From NCBI GenBank assembly GCA_024762925.1, contig JANTGM010000013.1, forward strand, positions 21,461-85,460: 64,000 nucleotides of DNA. Reading direction: 5' to 3'. The DNA is from Kofleriaceae bacterium (GTDB lineage: Bacteria > Myxococcota_A > Polyangia > Haliangiales > Haliangiaceae). The position numbers and the translations under genes were made by a program. The notes under the pieces are model-generated. The model had not been told where the DNA came from. It saw nothing but the letters and a program-made list of their open reading frames with translations, and did not search any database. Below are positions 63,847 through 64,000 of the stretch, piece after piece. Position 1 is the first letter of the stretch; every line of letters starts with the position of its first letter.

Positions 63847-63910
63847 TATCGACGAACGAGGGCTACGACGAACTAGAGCTACGATGAACCAGGACTACGA
63901 CGAACTAGAG
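63847..63910. repeat. 4 x 16-bp tandem repeat
   Basis: Four 16-bp units (63847-63862, 63863-63878, 63879-63894, 63895-63910) follow the pattern CTACGACGAACTAGAG. Units two and four are identical; the first and third diverge slightly. No coding function is evident. Confidence 0.85.
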
Positions 63911-63925
63911 ACGTGACCAACAAAG

Positions 63926-64000
63926 CTAAGCAGCCTGCCTGTTGAGGATGTAGAGATTGTTGACCACGGCGACGCGCTCCAATTCAAACTGATTTTTTGC
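63926..64000 (-). CDS. 3' end of an unidentified gene running off the window
   Basis: A frame enters from the right edge and encodes NQFELERVAVVNNLYILNRQ before ending AA and TAG at 63928-63926. Only 24 residues are visible. Given the neighbours it may be a mobile-element gene, but I do not recognise it. Confidence 0.4.
   Translation of the reverse strand, partial: AKNQFELERVAVVNNLYILNRQAA

Overview
The window looks like chromosomal DNA of a deltaproteobacterial-type organism, most likely Myxococcota. The evidence is a moderately high GC content, two Ser/Thr protein kinases that each carry an N-terminal zinc ribbon, a Tgl-like pilus lipoprotein TPR protein, an MXAN_5187-type sensor, AgmX/PglI-like and PEGA proteins, a Roadblock/LC7 protein, pyruvate phosphate dikinase, and many large secreted lipoproteins. 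No rRNA, tRNA or CRISPR array was seen. Taxonomy is inference; no marker search was possible.

Layout. (1) 1-3750, minus strand: a five-gene operon of membrane protein, small membrane protein, parvulin-like lipoprotein, Roadblock protein and a DUF4350 protein cut by the window edge. (2) 3809-9932, plus: cmk, rpsA, a strong terminator, lapA-lapB and a PerM/AI-2E transporter. (3) 10031-15195, plus: surface/TPR-like protein, Ser/Thr kinase, methyltransferase, and a pseudo-receiver plus degenerate GGDEF protein. (4) 15219-19682, minus: YegP-like protein, TetR regulator, von Willebrand A protein, class II amidotransferase-like protein without its Cys nucleophile, and a monoacylglycerol lipase-like hydrolase. 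(5) 19837-24320, plus: Tgl-like lipoprotein, RodZ-like protein, recO and two secreted/membrane proteins. (6) 25191-30933: glyQ, glyS and ppdK. (7) 31002-36304: two large surface lipoproteins and a SPOR protein. (8) mutS. (9) 39145-46336: a cluster of HzsA-like, HEAT-repeat and cytochrome-like proteins, with a good sigma-54 promoter match in front of its first gene. (10) 46337-47270: a gene-poor stretch. (11) 47271-56671: envelope proteins, a hydrolase-kinase pair, an MXAN_5187-type sensor, a DUF1343 protein, nadD and a DUF2520 protein. (12) 56748-61242: a secreted protein, HEAT protein, PQQ-propeller lipoprotein, ferredoxin and AgmX-like lipoprotein.

The right end (61.3-64.0 kb) is a graveyard of mobile elements. 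A winged-helix gene and a tyrosine recombinase are each broken by one extra base. An antitoxin gene keeps only a 15-codon stub of its toxin. A 3' fragment of a transposition-ATPase-like gene, a truncated cysteine-rich gene and a 16-bp tandem repeat follow.

The best candidate for an undescribed system is the 39.1-45.3 kb cluster. Two large exported lipoproteins with propeller-like and heme-binding motifs flank a secreted HEAT-repeat protein, and the set is probably under sigma-54 control. A role in extracellular electron transfer or redox chemistry is inference only.
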